A DNA stretch of 64,000 nucleotides from Ruminococcus_G sp964621905. Its GTDB lineage: Bacteria > Bacillota > Clostridia > Lachnospirales > Lachnospiraceae. Shown piece by piece: positions 1 to 8,435 of this stretch. The notes below the pieces were generated by a model. It saw nothing but the letters and a program-made list of their open reading frames with translations. It made no database searches and was not told the DNA's origin. The position numbers and the translations under genes are program-made. The stretch lies in NCBI GenBank assembly GCA_964621905.1, contig CAZUNG010000004.1:1-64000 (forward strand), read 5' to 3'. Numbering within the stretch: the stretch's first letter is position 1; every line of letters begins with the position of its first letter.

Positions 1-1652
1 GTCTTATCCGTTGCTGTTATCTCAGGAATATAAGTATCCTCTGCAGCACCAGTTATGATCTGACCATTTTCATTGCTGTCCACTGTATTTTGATACCATT
101 GGTAGGATAAGGTGCCGTTGGCACTTGCCTTTACCGTCAAAGGTGTCACCTTATCTGCAGCAGCTGTGTCAATATAACTTTGACCGCCCTCAGGATTCGC
201 ATTGATAGCCGGAACATCCTCGTGCTTTTCAGCAAACACTGTGATGTTATAAGTGGTCGGAAGTTTTCCCTCCGCCTTGACGGTCACAGGAATCTCCATT
301 TTCCCTTCAGAGTCCCATGACACCGGGAATTCCAGCACTTCCCCCGGTTTATCGCTGGCCAGATCCCCTGACTCAACCGAATAACCGCTGGTGTTCCATT
401 TTGGCGTTACCTTAAACGTCCCCGCATCCCCCGGGATAACCGCCGTATAATCCGTCTTCGACCGGTCAAACTTCGAAGGACTCACCGTACCATCCATCGC
501 CAGATCGGTGAGTGTTGCACTCCGGGTTATCTTTACCGCATAGGTTGTGACATCCGGATAGACGGAGCTGTCAAATGTACTTACGGATACATCCGGTCCT
601 ACTTTGAGTGTCAGCAGATTTTTTATGCCAATCTGTGTGTACTCCCAGTTGTCAGGTGTCATCGTTTTATAGCTGAATCCAAAAGTGGTTGGATATTTGG
701 CGATGATTTTATCCTGCACATTCTTATTCTGGACCCTGATATAAGCATAACTAAGATAGTCAGGGATTGTCAGTTCATACTCCAGTCCTGCCTTATCAAA
801 CTCTGGATTCAGTGTGTAACTGTTGATCCCGCCGTTCTCCTCTGAAATCTCCAGGGAAAGAAGACGGCTGTCTCCTTCAAATACAGCTTCCACCGTCACG
901 TCTGCCGCCGGCATAATGAAGGTATTGCTCTCAGTCACAGCAACTTCTTTTGTACCGTCACTGTCCTGATAGGTAACTTTGAGAGAACGGACCCGGTACT
1001 CGGGGTCAGGATTGACCGTCAGTCCCACTTCCGTTCCTTCTGCTGCACTTTCTGCAGAAACAGTCACATTTCCGTTTTCCGCCGGTAATGCAGTTACCAT
1101 ATACTCCCTGGCAGGTTCCGGAATCGTCACAGCAGAACTCAATGTTGTACCAAACTGTGAATCAGCATTCTGAAATATTCCTTCTTCTCCCTGATATACC
1201 AGATCAGATAAAGAAAACAGCAGATCATCCGCCGCTCCTTCCAGAACGGTAAATTCAGCGGTCAGAATTGTCTCTTCTTCGGTACTTGTCTTTGTCTCCT
1301 CTGAACTGACTGCTCCTGCTACAGAAAGATATCCGTCATTAACGGATAATAAGCATTCCATGCTCTGCGCGAGTCCGCCAAGTGTAACATTTTCCTCAGT
1401 GACCGACACTTTTGCCGCGTCAAAATGAAGATCAAACTGCAGTGCAGATGCATTCGTATATGCCCCCGCCTTAATCATTGCAGTTACCGTTTGGCCATCC
1501 TCTGAGAGTTCTGTCTCCAGGCTCAGTCCCGGCGGCTTTTGTTCCTGCAGATCTGTTTCTGTCTGCGAATCTGCAAAAGCAGTCACTGGTATTGAGCTTA
1601 CAAACATCAATACCGACAGCAGCATCGCCAGGAATCGTTTTATATGCCTCAT
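1..1652 (-). CDS. Secreted surface protein with cohesin-like and cadherin-like domains (3' end outside window)
   Basis: Open on the minus strand from an ATG at 1652 (AAGGAGG Shine-Dalgarno just upstream) to the window edge, so the C-terminus is missing. The protein starts with a signal peptide (MRHIKRFLAMLL, then a hydrophobic stretch ending near AFAD). Residues of about 45-175 have the beta-sandwich pattern of a cohesin domain (ALQFDLHFD early, then a gly/ala-rich segment and FTVLEG). Next comes a bacterial-repeat segment (ENGNVTVSAESAAEGTEV), and further on a cadherin-like beta-sandwich motif (LTDLAMDGTVSPSKFD) and Ig-like sequence (LSYQWYQN). It follows a dockerin protein and has its own cobalamin riboswitch. 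I infer an extracellular scaffold or adhesion role linked to cobalamin supply. The cohesin call is by pattern only. Confidence 0.75.
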   Translation of the reverse strand, partial: MRHIKRFLAMLLSVLMFVSSIPVTAFADSQTETDLQEQKPPGLSLETELSEDGQTVTAMIKAGAYTNASALQFDLHFDAAKVSVTEENVTLGGLAQSMECLLSVNDGYLSVAGAVSSEETKTSTEEETILTAEFTVLEGAADDLLFSLSDLVYQGEEGIFQNADSQFGTTLSSAVTIPEPAREYMVTALPAENGNVTVSAESAAEGTEVGLTVNPDPEYRVRSLKVTYQDSDGTKEVAVTESNTFIMPAADVTVEAVFEGDSRLLSLEISEENGGINSYTLNPEFDKAGLEYELTIPDYLSYAYIRVQNKNVQDKIIAKYPTTFGFSYKTMTPDNWEYTQIGIKNLLTLKVGPDVSVSTFDSSVYPDVTTYAVKITRSATLTDLAMDGTVSPSKFDRSKTDYTAVIPGDAGTFKVTPKWNTSGYSVESGDLASDKPGEVLEFPVSWDSEGKMEIPVTVKAEGKLPTTYNITVFAEKHEDVPAINANPEGGQSYIDTAAADKVTPLTVKASANGTLSYQWYQNTVDSNENGQIITGAAEDTYIPEITATDK

Positions 1653-1676
1653 ATTCTTTTCCTCCTTCTTAATTAT

Positions 1677-1707
1677 AAAAACTCTTTCATGTTTCCACGA
1701 AAGAGTT
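1677..1707 (-). terminator. Intrinsic terminator, expression platform of cobalamin riboswitch 1
   Basis: On the minus strand AACTCTTTC and GAAAGAGTT form a stem with a ten-base loop, followed by a T run, between riboswitch 1 and the Shine-Dalgarno of the cohesin-like gene. The placement suggests that ligand binding turns transcription off. Confidence 0.75.
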
Positions 1708-1749
1708 CTCACCATCAATCAAGTTATTTCCTCATCCCAGAAACTTTCG

Positions 1750-1920
1750 TCAATACGGCAGGTCTCCTGGCTTCGCTTCATCCTCAAAAGCACCTTCTCG
1801 GCATATCTGCCAATGGTTTTCGCTTTATCGTCTGCGTTACAGTAGAGGTGACTGCGCCGGACTTGCACCGGCTTCCCTTTTCATGCACATTTCGTTAAAA
1901 TGGCAACCGTATCTCATGAT
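1750..1920 (-). promoter_or_regulatory. Cobalamin riboswitch 1
   Basis: Read on the minus strand this has the conserved blocks of a cobalamin aptamer in order: an upstream ACGGTTGCC-like segment, GGGAAGCCGGTGCAAGTCC, GGCGCAGTCACC with CTACTGTAACGC, and the 3' block GAAGCCAGGAGACCTGCCG. It begins only about a dozen bases after the stop of the dockerin gene, leaving no room for its own promoter between them. It therefore probably acts inside the transcript or from a promoter within the upstream gene. Confidence 0.92.
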
Positions 1921-1932
1921 TCTATATTTTAT

Positions 1933-2865
1933 TTACTGTAATCCGGCACCCATGTCCAGCATCAGCTTTGCATCCAGTACATTGACAGCTGCGTCTCCAT
2001 TTACATCTGCTGCCAGAAACTGATCCTCCGTCAATTCTGTTTTACCGACAATGTATTTGAGAACCAGATTTGCATCCTGCCTGTCCACCGAAAAATCTCC
2101 GTTCACATCTCCCACAACAGGTTCCAGTTCTCCGCCCGCCGCCAGCGCTTCCGTGACCATATCGACTGTCCCCTGTGCGGCATCCCAGTCTTCCATAACA
2201 GTCATGGCACCTTTATAGACCGCAGCCTCAGTATCTCCCTCATATTCGGCAAGAGTTAAAACCAGCTGATCTTTATTTGCCAGATCATACAGTTTTCCTG
2301 ATCCCCACTGGGAATTATCGAAAACATCTGCTCCATATCCATAGATGGTAAAACTAAGCCGTATGACATCTCCGTCTGCCACCTCCATCCTGCTGGCTCC
2401 AAGCGGTATCCCCACATGATTCTGTGCATATACCCAACCGGATTTGTTCGTATAATCAAATTCTTCCAATAGCTCCGGGTTTTCTCTTCCACATAAATAT
2501 ACGCGGTCTACCTCGCCTTCCGCACCTTCAGATTTTTTAATCGCATCCATAATCTGCTTTGGAATCATATCCTGATTCCAGCCGGCAGGCTCACCTCCAT
2601 CTCTGAGCCCCTGGAGATAGTAATCCATTCCCTCAACAGACCCCCTGCTGATCGTCATACCCTCCAGTGCACGTTCTGTGATATCTGCGATCGTTTCGCC
2701 TTCAAAAAATCCAATCTTTGCGGGTTTTTGGACCAGTCCCTGTCCGATTGTCAGGCGTTCTGCAGAAAAATATACATATCCATCATATCCTACGTCCGCT
2801 GCAGCACTCACAGGCATCAGCATTGCGGCAGCAAGTATTGCTGTCATGATTTTTTTCATTTTCAT
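1933..2865 (-). CDS. Secreted DUF4430 (transcobalamin-like) protein with C-terminal dockerin
   Basis: 310 residues from an ATG with AAAGGAGG upstream. A signal peptide (KKIMTAILAAAMLMPVSAAA) is followed by a domain resembling DUF4430, the transcobalamin C-terminal-like fold (FFEGETIADITERAL early, SGWVYAQNHVG and DGDVIRLSFTIYGYGAD in the middle). The last 60 residues are a type I dockerin: two calcium-loop repeats, GDVNGDFSVDRQDANLVLKY and ADVNGDAAVNVLDAKLML. The gene follows a cobalamin riboswitch and precedes a second riboswitch and a cohesin-like protein. The combination suggests an extracellular corrinoid-binding protein docked on a surface partner. Cobalamin binding is inferred from the family and the riboswitch. 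Confidence 0.85.
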   Translation of the reverse strand: MKMKKIMTAILAAAMLMPVSAAADVGYDGYVYFSAERLTIGQGLVQKPAKIGFFEGETIADITERALEGMTISRGSVEGMDYYLQGLRDGGEPAGWNQDMIPKQIMDAIKKSEGAEGEVDRVYLCGRENPELLEEFDYTNKSGWVYAQNHVGIPLGASRMEVADGDVIRLSFTIYGYGADVFDNSQWGSGKLYDLANKDQLVLTLAEYEGDTEAAVYKGAMTVMEDWDAAQGTVDMVTEALAAGGELEPVVGDVNGDFSVDRQDANLVLKYIVGKTELTEDQFLAADVNGDAAVNVLDAKLMLDMGAGLQ

Positions 2866-2906
2866 TTACTTCCTCCTTTTAAAACACTTTTTACAGCTGA
2901 TCAGGC

Positions 2907-2945
2907 AAAAAAATAAGCTTCTTCGCATTCTATGCGAAAAAGCTT
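2907..2945 (-). terminator. Intrinsic terminator, expression platform of cobalamin riboswitch 2
   Basis: On the minus strand a long stem (AAGCTTTTTCGCAT pairing with ATGCGAAGAAGCTT) is followed by seven T residues, upstream of the AAAGGAGG of the dockerin gene. This is a transcription-termination OFF switch coupled to riboswitch 2. Confidence 0.85.
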
Positions 2946-3024
2946 GACTGTCAGCTGTAGTATATGAATCTTTTGTATACGTGCACCGCAAAACAAAGCC
3001 ATCCCCCATAAGAATATGTCTTTC

Positions 3025-3165
3025 ATGCCTACGGTCGGTCTTCTGGCTTCGCTCTATCCTCTGAAACATCATCGTTTCGTCGTCTGCATTACAGTAGAAG
3101 TGACTGCGCCGGATTTTCACCGGCTTCCCATTTAATGTCATTTTCTATAAAAATGACAACCGTAT
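3025..3165 (-). promoter_or_regulatory. Cobalamin riboswitch 2
   Basis: The minus strand carries ACGGTTGTC, GGGAAGCCGGTGAAAATCC, GGCGCAGTCAC, CTACTGTAATGC and GAAGCCAGAAGACC, the conserved order of a cobalamin aptamer. It controls the dockerin/DUF4430 gene and probably the operon behind it. Confidence 0.92.
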
Positions 3166-3188
3166 ACTTTTATTTAATTTATGTTTAC

Positions 3189-3218
3189 AATTTACAACAA
3201 ATCACGCGGTTCTGTCAA
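3189..3218 (-). promoter_or_regulatory. Probable vegetative promoter of the cobalamin-responsive operon
   Basis: Minus strand TTGACA (3213-3218), 18-base spacer, TAAATT (3189-3194). It lies about 25 bases upstream of riboswitch 2. Confidence 0.55.
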
Positions 3219-3473
3219 TACTTACTGACAAATGTGTTCGTTTATTCCTATATTTCAAAGGTATCTTTGAAACATTATACCAAACAAATATCATATTTAG
3301 AAAACTGCTGTATCTCCGGACAATAAAATAGTACTACAACGGGCAGCACTATTTTACGTAAACTATTAAAAAGATTAAGAAACATGCCTCTAGGATACGG
3401 TATCAGTTCTCATCCGTCAAGCAATTTTTTTATTTTTATCTGATGATATCAAGTAAATACTGAAATCAGAAGG
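3219..3473. other. Intergenic, AT-rich, no gene seen
   Basis: No supported coding frame. It contains a perfect palindrome, TTTCAAAG at 3253-3260 and CTTTGAAA at 3265-3272 with a four-base loop. This could be an operator for the cobalamin operon, or a structure at the end of the RelA/SpoT-like gene transcript. Confidence 0.4.
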
Positions 3474-4310
3474 TTACGCTAAAATTTTTCTCATCAGTTT
3501 CACAAACTCTGCCGTACCTGCATAATTCTCAGAGACTGACCTTGCTTCTAATCCGGATAGGATATTTAATCTTTCGTCAATCTCTTTTATCTCATCGATA
3601 AGCTGTTCATAATGATCCGGTGTCCCCGGACATATCGGCACACTTTCCATCCTGGCAAATACAGAGGACAACAACACAAAAAATCGCAGGACTTCTGCAT
3701 CAGCATTTTCACCGGTCTTTGTTTTAGATTTCGTGCAGATTCCCATCGTCTCAACAGCCGTTGCCCATATATGCTGCAATTTTGTTCTGAATTGAATCTC
3801 AATCAACATGTGATCATCGCAGACACCCTTCTTTTCGCCGCGGTACTGATAGACCATATGGTAAGCGCGGTAGCCGGAAGCTTTCGGATATCGAATATAA
3901 TCATCCTCACTTACCAGTACATGAGCTGTACAGACATCTTTATATCTGATAACAGCGTCATAGACATCCCAAACAGAGTCTGCAATGACTCTGCATGCAC
4001 CCAGATCATCCATTTGATAAAGCCGTGTATCCGGAAACCTTTTTAGTTTCTCTACGATAGATTCCAATCGTTTCAGCCGTCGCTCCACAGTGGCATCTTT
4101 GTTATCCCGTATCAGACTGTCTGTTATTTCCTTCAGCGGATGAGCGTGGCTGAAGCGCCAGTTATTTACAATCTGCAAAGCATCCTGCCTGGCCTTTAAT
4201 GCTGAATTCCTGTCTCTCATCACGTTACCTGCATCATTAATCTGCTGTTCTGAATACCGCGGGATTTCCCATTTGTCAGCTGCCGGCTGCATTGAATCCG
4301 CACACTTCAT
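3474..4310 (-). CDS. RelA/SpoT-domain nucleotide pyrophosphokinase, small alarmone-synthetase type
   Basis: 278 residues from the ATG at 4310, which has GGAG seven bases upstream; an ATG at 4316 is less well placed. There is no hydrolase, TGS or ACT domain, so this is a single-domain synthetase. Recognisable motifs are ERRLKRLESIVEKLKRF and YQMDDLGACRVI in the first half, YPKASGYRAYHMVY in the middle and IEIQFRTKLQHIWATAVE. The KLKRFP...QMDDLGACR wording is like toxic or phage-defence members (toxSAS/CapRel) as I remember them, some of which modify tRNA rather than make ppGpp. No small antitoxin-like gene was found beside it. Whether it makes alarmones or acts as a toxin cannot be told from sequence alone. 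Confidence 0.8.
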   Translation of the reverse strand: MKCADSMQPAADKWEIPRYSEQQINDAGNVMRDRNSALKARQDALQIVNNWRFSHAHPLKEITDSLIRDNKDATVERRLKRLESIVEKLKRFPDTRLYQMDDLGACRVIADSVWDVYDAVIRYKDVCTAHVLVSEDDYIRYPKASGYRAYHMVYQYRGEKKGVCDDHMLIEIQFRTKLQHIWATAVETMGICTKSKTKTGENADAEVLRFFVLLSSVFARMESVPICPGTPDHYEQLIDEIKEIDERLNILSGLEARSVSENYAGTAEFVKLMRKILA

Positions 4311-4776
4311 AATCATTCTCCGATTTCGTTCTATGCATTTATAATATTCTATTTATGGATTTCATTTTTATGATTATCAGATACAACTGATGAACAAGTG
4401 ACGCATCAATTACAATCCATTGCGATGTACAGTGTGAAGCTCGGATATGCGTCTGCACTCTAAAATATAAATATTTTTTCAGAAATTTTTCGTTTTGCAA
4501 AGGCTATTAACAATTTATTCACGGCATGATAGCATATAATTACGAAGTCAATATCTCATAATTTTTACGATAACAGAATACAAGGTTGGGGTGAATCGTC
4601 AAATTGATACCTCTTTAAACGATAATGACATAATAAATATAGATCGTTTCCTATTCCGTAGGGTCAATTCCAGATGTTTGTCTCAACATGATTTTTGTGT
4701 TATCTCTTTCGCTATATAAAAACAACATAAGATTATTTCACTTCAAATGTAACATTTACATGAAAATCAAGAAATT
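4311..4776. other. Intergenic, strongly AT-rich, nothing supported
   Basis: About 465 bases with no coding frame I can support on either strand. It presumably holds the promoter of the RelA/SpoT-like gene near its right-to-left start. No repeat or mobile-element end was recognised. Confidence 0.4.
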
Positions 4777-4839
4777 AAAAAGAGCCTGAAACACTTTTAA
4801 ACTTTAACATACAGTTTATAAGTGTTTTTGGCTCTTTTC
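4777..4839 (-). terminator. Intrinsic terminator of rny
   Basis: AAAGAGCC and GGCTCTTT arms, extended by AAACACTT/AAGTGTTT pairing, make a long hairpin. On the minus strand it ends in GGCTCTTTTT just after the rny stop. Confidence 0.8.
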
Positions 4840-4855
4840 TAAAATTGCCTGAAAC

Positions 4856-6415
4856 TTATTTCGCGTAGTCGACAACGCGACTTTCTCTTATTACATTCAC
4901 TTTGATCTGTCCCGGATATTCCAGCTCAGACTCAATCTGTTTTGAAATATCTCTGGCAAGCAATACCATATCCGTATCATTCACGTGATCCGGCAATACC
5001 ATTACCCGAACTTCTCGTCCCGCCTGAATGGCAAAAGACTTGTCAACCCCTTTGAAGGAGTTTGTGATATCTTCAAGCTGTTTCAATCTGTTGGTATATG
5101 TTTCCAATGTTTCCCTTCTCGCTCCCGGTCTTGCTGCTGAGATTGCGTCTGCAGCCTGAACGAGACATGCTATCAATGATTCCGGCTCCACATCGCCGTG
5201 ATGTGCTTCCACTGCATTGATAATAAGCGAGGATTCTTTGTATTTTCTACATAAATCAACACCAATCTGAATATGGGAACCTTCCACTTCATGGTCGATG
5301 GATTTTCCTATGTCATGTAATAACCCTGCACGTTTTGCAGTACGTATGTCCGTCCCAACTTCTGCCGCGAGCAGCCCTGCGAGCTGAGCGACTTCAATGG
5401 AATGCTTCAATGCATTCTGTCCATAACTTGAACGGAACCGCATTCTTCCCAGTAAGCGAATCAGTTCCGGATGGATCCCATGAACTCCCACTTCCAGGGT
5501 AGCAGCTTCTCCTTCCTCACGAATCATGGTCTCTACCTCTTTGCGGGCTTTTTCAACCATTTCTTCGATTCTTGCAGGATGGATACGGCCATCAACTATC
5601 AATTTTTCCAGCGCAATACGCGCAACTTCTCGTCTGATCGGGTCAAAGCCTGACAATACAACCGCTTCCGGAGTATCATCAATGATCAGATCAATACCTG
5701 TCAACGTTTCCAGTGTACGGATATTACGTCCTTCCCTTCCGATGATCCGACCCTTCATCTCATCGTTCGGGAGCTGAACTACTGATATCGTAGATTCGGC
5801 CACATGATCAACAGCACATTTCTGAATCGCTGTTACCACATAGTCCTTCGCTTTTCTGTTGGCTTCTTCTTTTGCCTTGCTCTCCAGTTCTTTGTAGAGC
5901 TTGGCCGTGTCAATTTTCACTTCATCTTCAACAGCTTTTAAAAGATAATCTTTTGCCTGTTCGGAGGTAAGACCTGAAATTCGTTCCAGCTCCTGTACTC
6001 CCTGTGCATGTAATTCGTCGACTTTCTTTTCTTTCTTTCTTAATTGCTCTTCTTTGTTTGCGTATTCTGCTTCACGCCGTTCAAGTGCATCGGATTTTCT
6101 GTCAACAGATTCCTCTTTTGACAGGACGCGCTTTTCATACTTTTGCAGTTCGGCTCTTCGTTCTTTGGTTTCTTTCTCCAGTTCATTTTTAGTTCTGAGA
6201 GATTCTTCCTTCGCTTCCAAAAGGGCTTCGCGTTTTTTAGTCTCAGCCGTTTTTAATGCCTCATCTATTATGCTTCTTGCCTTTTCTTCTGCTGTACCAA
6301 CTTTTTCGGCATCTTGTCTTACCTTGTTGGAAACCGCAACCTTGCAAGTAATAGGAACCGCAATAAGCAGCGTGATTACTATAGCAACAATTACACTGAT
6401 AATAATTGTTCCCAC
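4856..6415 (-). CDS. rny: Ribonuclease Y
   Basis: 519 residues, the usual RNase Y length, from a GTG start with AAGGAGGT six bases upstream. One N-terminal membrane helix (residues about 3-27) is followed by a long charged coiled coil to about residue 190. Then come a KH domain (MKGRIIGREGRNIRTLE) and an HD domain (GLLHDIGKSIDHE, with EAHHGD later) carrying the metal-binding His-Asp pair. It is a membrane-bound endoribonuclease that starts mRNA decay. It lies downstream of recA-recX, the usual neighbourhood in Firmicutes, but has its own promoter. Confidence 0.97.
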   Translation of the reverse strand: MGTIIISVIVAIVITLLIAVPITCKVAVSNKVRQDAEKVGTAEEKARSIIDEALKTAETKKREALLEAKEESLRTKNELEKETKERRAELQKYEKRVLSKEESVDRKSDALERREAEYANKEEQLRKKEKKVDELHAQGVQELERISGLTSEQAKDYLLKAVEDEVKIDTAKLYKELESKAKEEANRKAKDYVVTAIQKCAVDHVAESTISVVQLPNDEMKGRIIGREGRNIRTLETLTGIDLIIDDTPEAVVLSGFDPIRREVARIALEKLIVDGRIHPARIEEMVEKARKEVETMIREEGEAATLEVGVHGIHPELIRLLGRMRFRSSYGQNALKHSIEVAQLAGLLAAEVGTDIRTAKRAGLLHDIGKSIDHEVEGSHIQIGVDLCRKYKESSLIINAVEAHHGDVEPESLIACLVQAADAISAARPGARRETLETYTNRLKQLEDITNSFKGVDKSFAIQAGREVRVMVLPDHVNDTDMVLLARDISKQIESELEYPGQIKVNVIRESRVVDYAK

Positions 6416-6462
6416 AGGAGCACCTCCTTATTTAGTTTTCATTGTACAAATACAACACTTCA

Positions 6463-6491
6463 ATTTTATATTATTTTGGTAATTATGTCAA
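6463..6491 (-). promoter_or_regulatory. Promoter of rny
   Basis: Minus strand TTGACA (6486-6491), 17-base spacer, TAAAAT (6463-6468), between the recX stop and the rny start. Confidence 0.7.
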
Positions 6492-6505
6492 GCACAGCGG
6501 CTGAT

Positions 6506-7135
6506 TTATTCCATCGTTTTTTCCTCTGCCTGACTTCTGTACTCTTTTAAAACGTTCCAGATCTCTTCACCGTAAAAACCGCGCCGCGCCAAATAAGCTT
6601 CCAGCTTCCTGATGTCCTTCTCTGTTACGTCCTCTTTGTTTCTCAAACGCTTTTCCACCAGTGCGCGGATCACCTGTTCGTGATCCGTCGTATCCGCCTG
6701 CTGCATGGCTCTCTCAATCAACCGGGCATCGACGCCTTTCTGGCTCAGTTTCCATGAAATCTGTCTGACACTTAAACTTTCCTTATACCGTTCAAAGTAA
6801 TAGACGGCGTACCGTTCATCATCGATGTAGCCAAAAGACTTCACGTAATCAATGGCTTTCTGTGACACTTCCGGCGGATATCCGCTCTTTTTCAGCTTTT
6901 CTCTGATTTCCTGTTCGGTTCTGTCCATCTTTACCAGAAGATTCATTGCATATCGTTTGGCGCGAAGCAGCAGCACCTCATCCATGATTTCTGAATATAC
7001 CTGTTCTGGCAGCTCTTCCCCACAGACAATACCATAACGAGACAGCTCGCTTTTATACAGATTAAAAGTAAGCTGTCCCTCAATTTCAACACGGCATTTC
7101 TGTTTCGTCACCGGTATGATATCTGTAACGGTCAT
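6506..7135 (-). CDS. recX: RecA regulator RecX
   Basis: 209 residues. The ATG at 7135 overlaps the recA stop by four bases (ATGA), so translation is likely coupled. It has the RecX three-helix repeats: RAKRYAMNLLVKMDRTEQEIREKL-type segment, then DYVKSFGYIDDERYAVYYFERY, then GVDARLIERAMQQ. RecX binds RecA filaments and limits their activity. Sitting in the recA transcript, it should be induced with recA through the LexA box upstream. Confidence 0.93.
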   Translation of the reverse strand: MTVTDIIPVTKQKCRVEIEGQLTFNLYKSELSRYGIVCGEELPEQVYSEIMDEVLLLRAKRYAMNLLVKMDRTEQEIREKLKKSGYPPEVSQKAIDYVKSFGYIDDERYAVYYFERYKESLSVRQISWKLSQKGVDARLIERAMQQADTTDHEQVIRALVEKRLRNKEDVTEKDIRKLEAYLARRGFYGEEIWNVLKEYRSQAEEKTME

Positions 7136-8190
7136 TCTGTCTCAGCTCCGGATTCTGCTGTTTTGGGTTCGGATGATTTTTCTGAATTTCCGGAACCGTT
7201 CAGACCGTAGTGTTCTCTGACCTTCTGCTCCACCTCTTCCATAATCTCCGGATGTTCCGTCAGGTAAGTTTTTGCATTCTCACGCCCCTGCCCGATCTTT
7301 GCATTCTGGTACGCGAACCATGCACCGCTCTTCTGAATCACACCGCTGTTGGATGCCAGTTCCAGAATATCCGCCTCCTTGGAGATTCCTTTTCCGAACA
7401 TAATGTCAAACTCTGCCTCTTTAAAAGGCGGAGCAATCTTATTCTTTACCACTTTGATACGTGTCCGGTTCCCGATCACCTCGCCGCTTTGTTTGATCGC
7501 CTCTATCCGGCGCACATCCATCCGGATCGATGAATAAAATTTCAATGCACGTCCGCCTGTTGTGACTTCCGGACTTCCGTACATCACGCCCACCTTCTCC
7601 CGCAGCTGGTTGATAAAGATCACAACACACCCCGACTTTCCGATCACAGAGGTAAGCTTTCTGAGTGCCTGTGACATCAGACGCGCCTGAAGTCCGACAT
7701 GAGAGTCTCCCATCTCACCGTCGATCTCTGCTCTCGGTACAAGTGCTGCCACAGAGTCCACAATCACAATGTCCACTGCACCTGAACGCACCATCGTCTC
7801 CGTGATCTCAAGAGCCTGCTCACCACTGTCCGGCTGAGAAATGTAAAGGTTGTCGATATCAACCCCAATATTTTTCGCATATACCGGGTCAAGTGCATGT
7901 TCAGCATCGATAAAACCGGCAATACCGCCCCTCTTTTGCACTTCCGCAACCATATGAAGCGCAACGGTAGTCTTACCGCTGGATTCCGGTCCATAGATCT
8001 CCACCACACGTCCCTTCGGTATGCCTCCCAGTCCCAGTGCGACATCAAGGCTCAGCGAACCTGTCGGTATCGTCTCCACGTTCATATTGATACCGGAATC
8101 TCCAAGTTTCATCACCGCGCCTTTCCCGTAGTTTTTTTCAATCTGTACGAGTGCCGCGTCCAGCGCTTTCAATTTATCTTCTTTTACCAT
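7132..8190 (-). CDS. recA: Recombinase RecA
   Basis: 352 residues, normal RecA length. Walker A GPESSGKTT is at residues 67-75; the DNA-binding loop area includes NQLREKVGVMYGSPEVTTGG. The acidic or serine-rich C-terminal tail (GNSEKSSEPKTAESGAETE) is typical. It forms filaments on single-stranded DNA, pairs homologous DNA and triggers LexA self-cleavage. It is first gene of recA-recX, under a LexA box and a strong promoter. Confidence 0.99.
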   Translation of the reverse strand: MVKEDKLKALDAALVQIEKNYGKGAVMKLGDSGINMNVETIPTGSLSLDVALGLGGIPKGRVVEIYGPESSGKTTVALHMVAEVQKRGGIAGFIDAEHALDPVYAKNIGVDIDNLYISQPDSGEQALEITETMVRSGAVDIVIVDSVAALVPRAEIDGEMGDSHVGLQARLMSQALRKLTSVIGKSGCVVIFINQLREKVGVMYGSPEVTTGGRALKFYSSIRMDVRRIEAIKQSGEVIGNRTRIKVVKNKIAPPFKEAEFDIMFGKGISKEADILELASNSGVIQKSGAWFAYQNAKIGQGRENAKTYLTEHPEIMEEVEQKVREHYGLNGSGNSEKSSEPKTAESGAETE

Positions 8191-8210
8191 GTTTACCTCC
8201 AGTTATAATG

Positions 8211-8224
8211 CGAACTTATGTTCG
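8211..8224. promoter_or_regulatory. LexA (SOS) box of recA
   Basis: CGAACTTATGTTCG is a perfect match to the Firmicutes SOS-box pattern CGAAC-N4-GTTCG. It lies just after the recA -10 element, where bound LexA would block the start of transcription. Confidence 0.9.
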
Positions 8225-8236
8225 CTCCTTGTTCAT

Positions 8237-8265
8237 ATAGTAGTACATATTTTATGTTTTGTCAA
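8237..8265 (-). promoter_or_regulatory. Promoter of recA-recX
   Basis: Minus strand TTGACA (8260-8265), 17-base spacer, TACTAT (8237-8242), upstream of the LexA box. Confidence 0.8.
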
Positions 8266-8395
8266 TATCATTTTGTTTGATGGGATATTTCGGGAATTGA
8301 AAAATCATGAGATTTGAATGCTGATTCCAGTATACTAAACAAAGGCACTGCCTGCAAGCGAAGTCATACTGTTTCATGATTAGTATTAACATAAG

Positions 8396-8422
8396 AAAAA
8401 CCGCATCATCTCTGATGCGGTC
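8396..8422 (-). terminator. Intrinsic terminator of glgA
   Basis: ACCGCATCA and TGATGCGGT arms; on the minus strand the hairpin is followed by TTTTTCTT. It lies directly behind the glgA stop codon. Confidence 0.85.
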
Positions 8423-8435
8423 CACTCATTGACAC

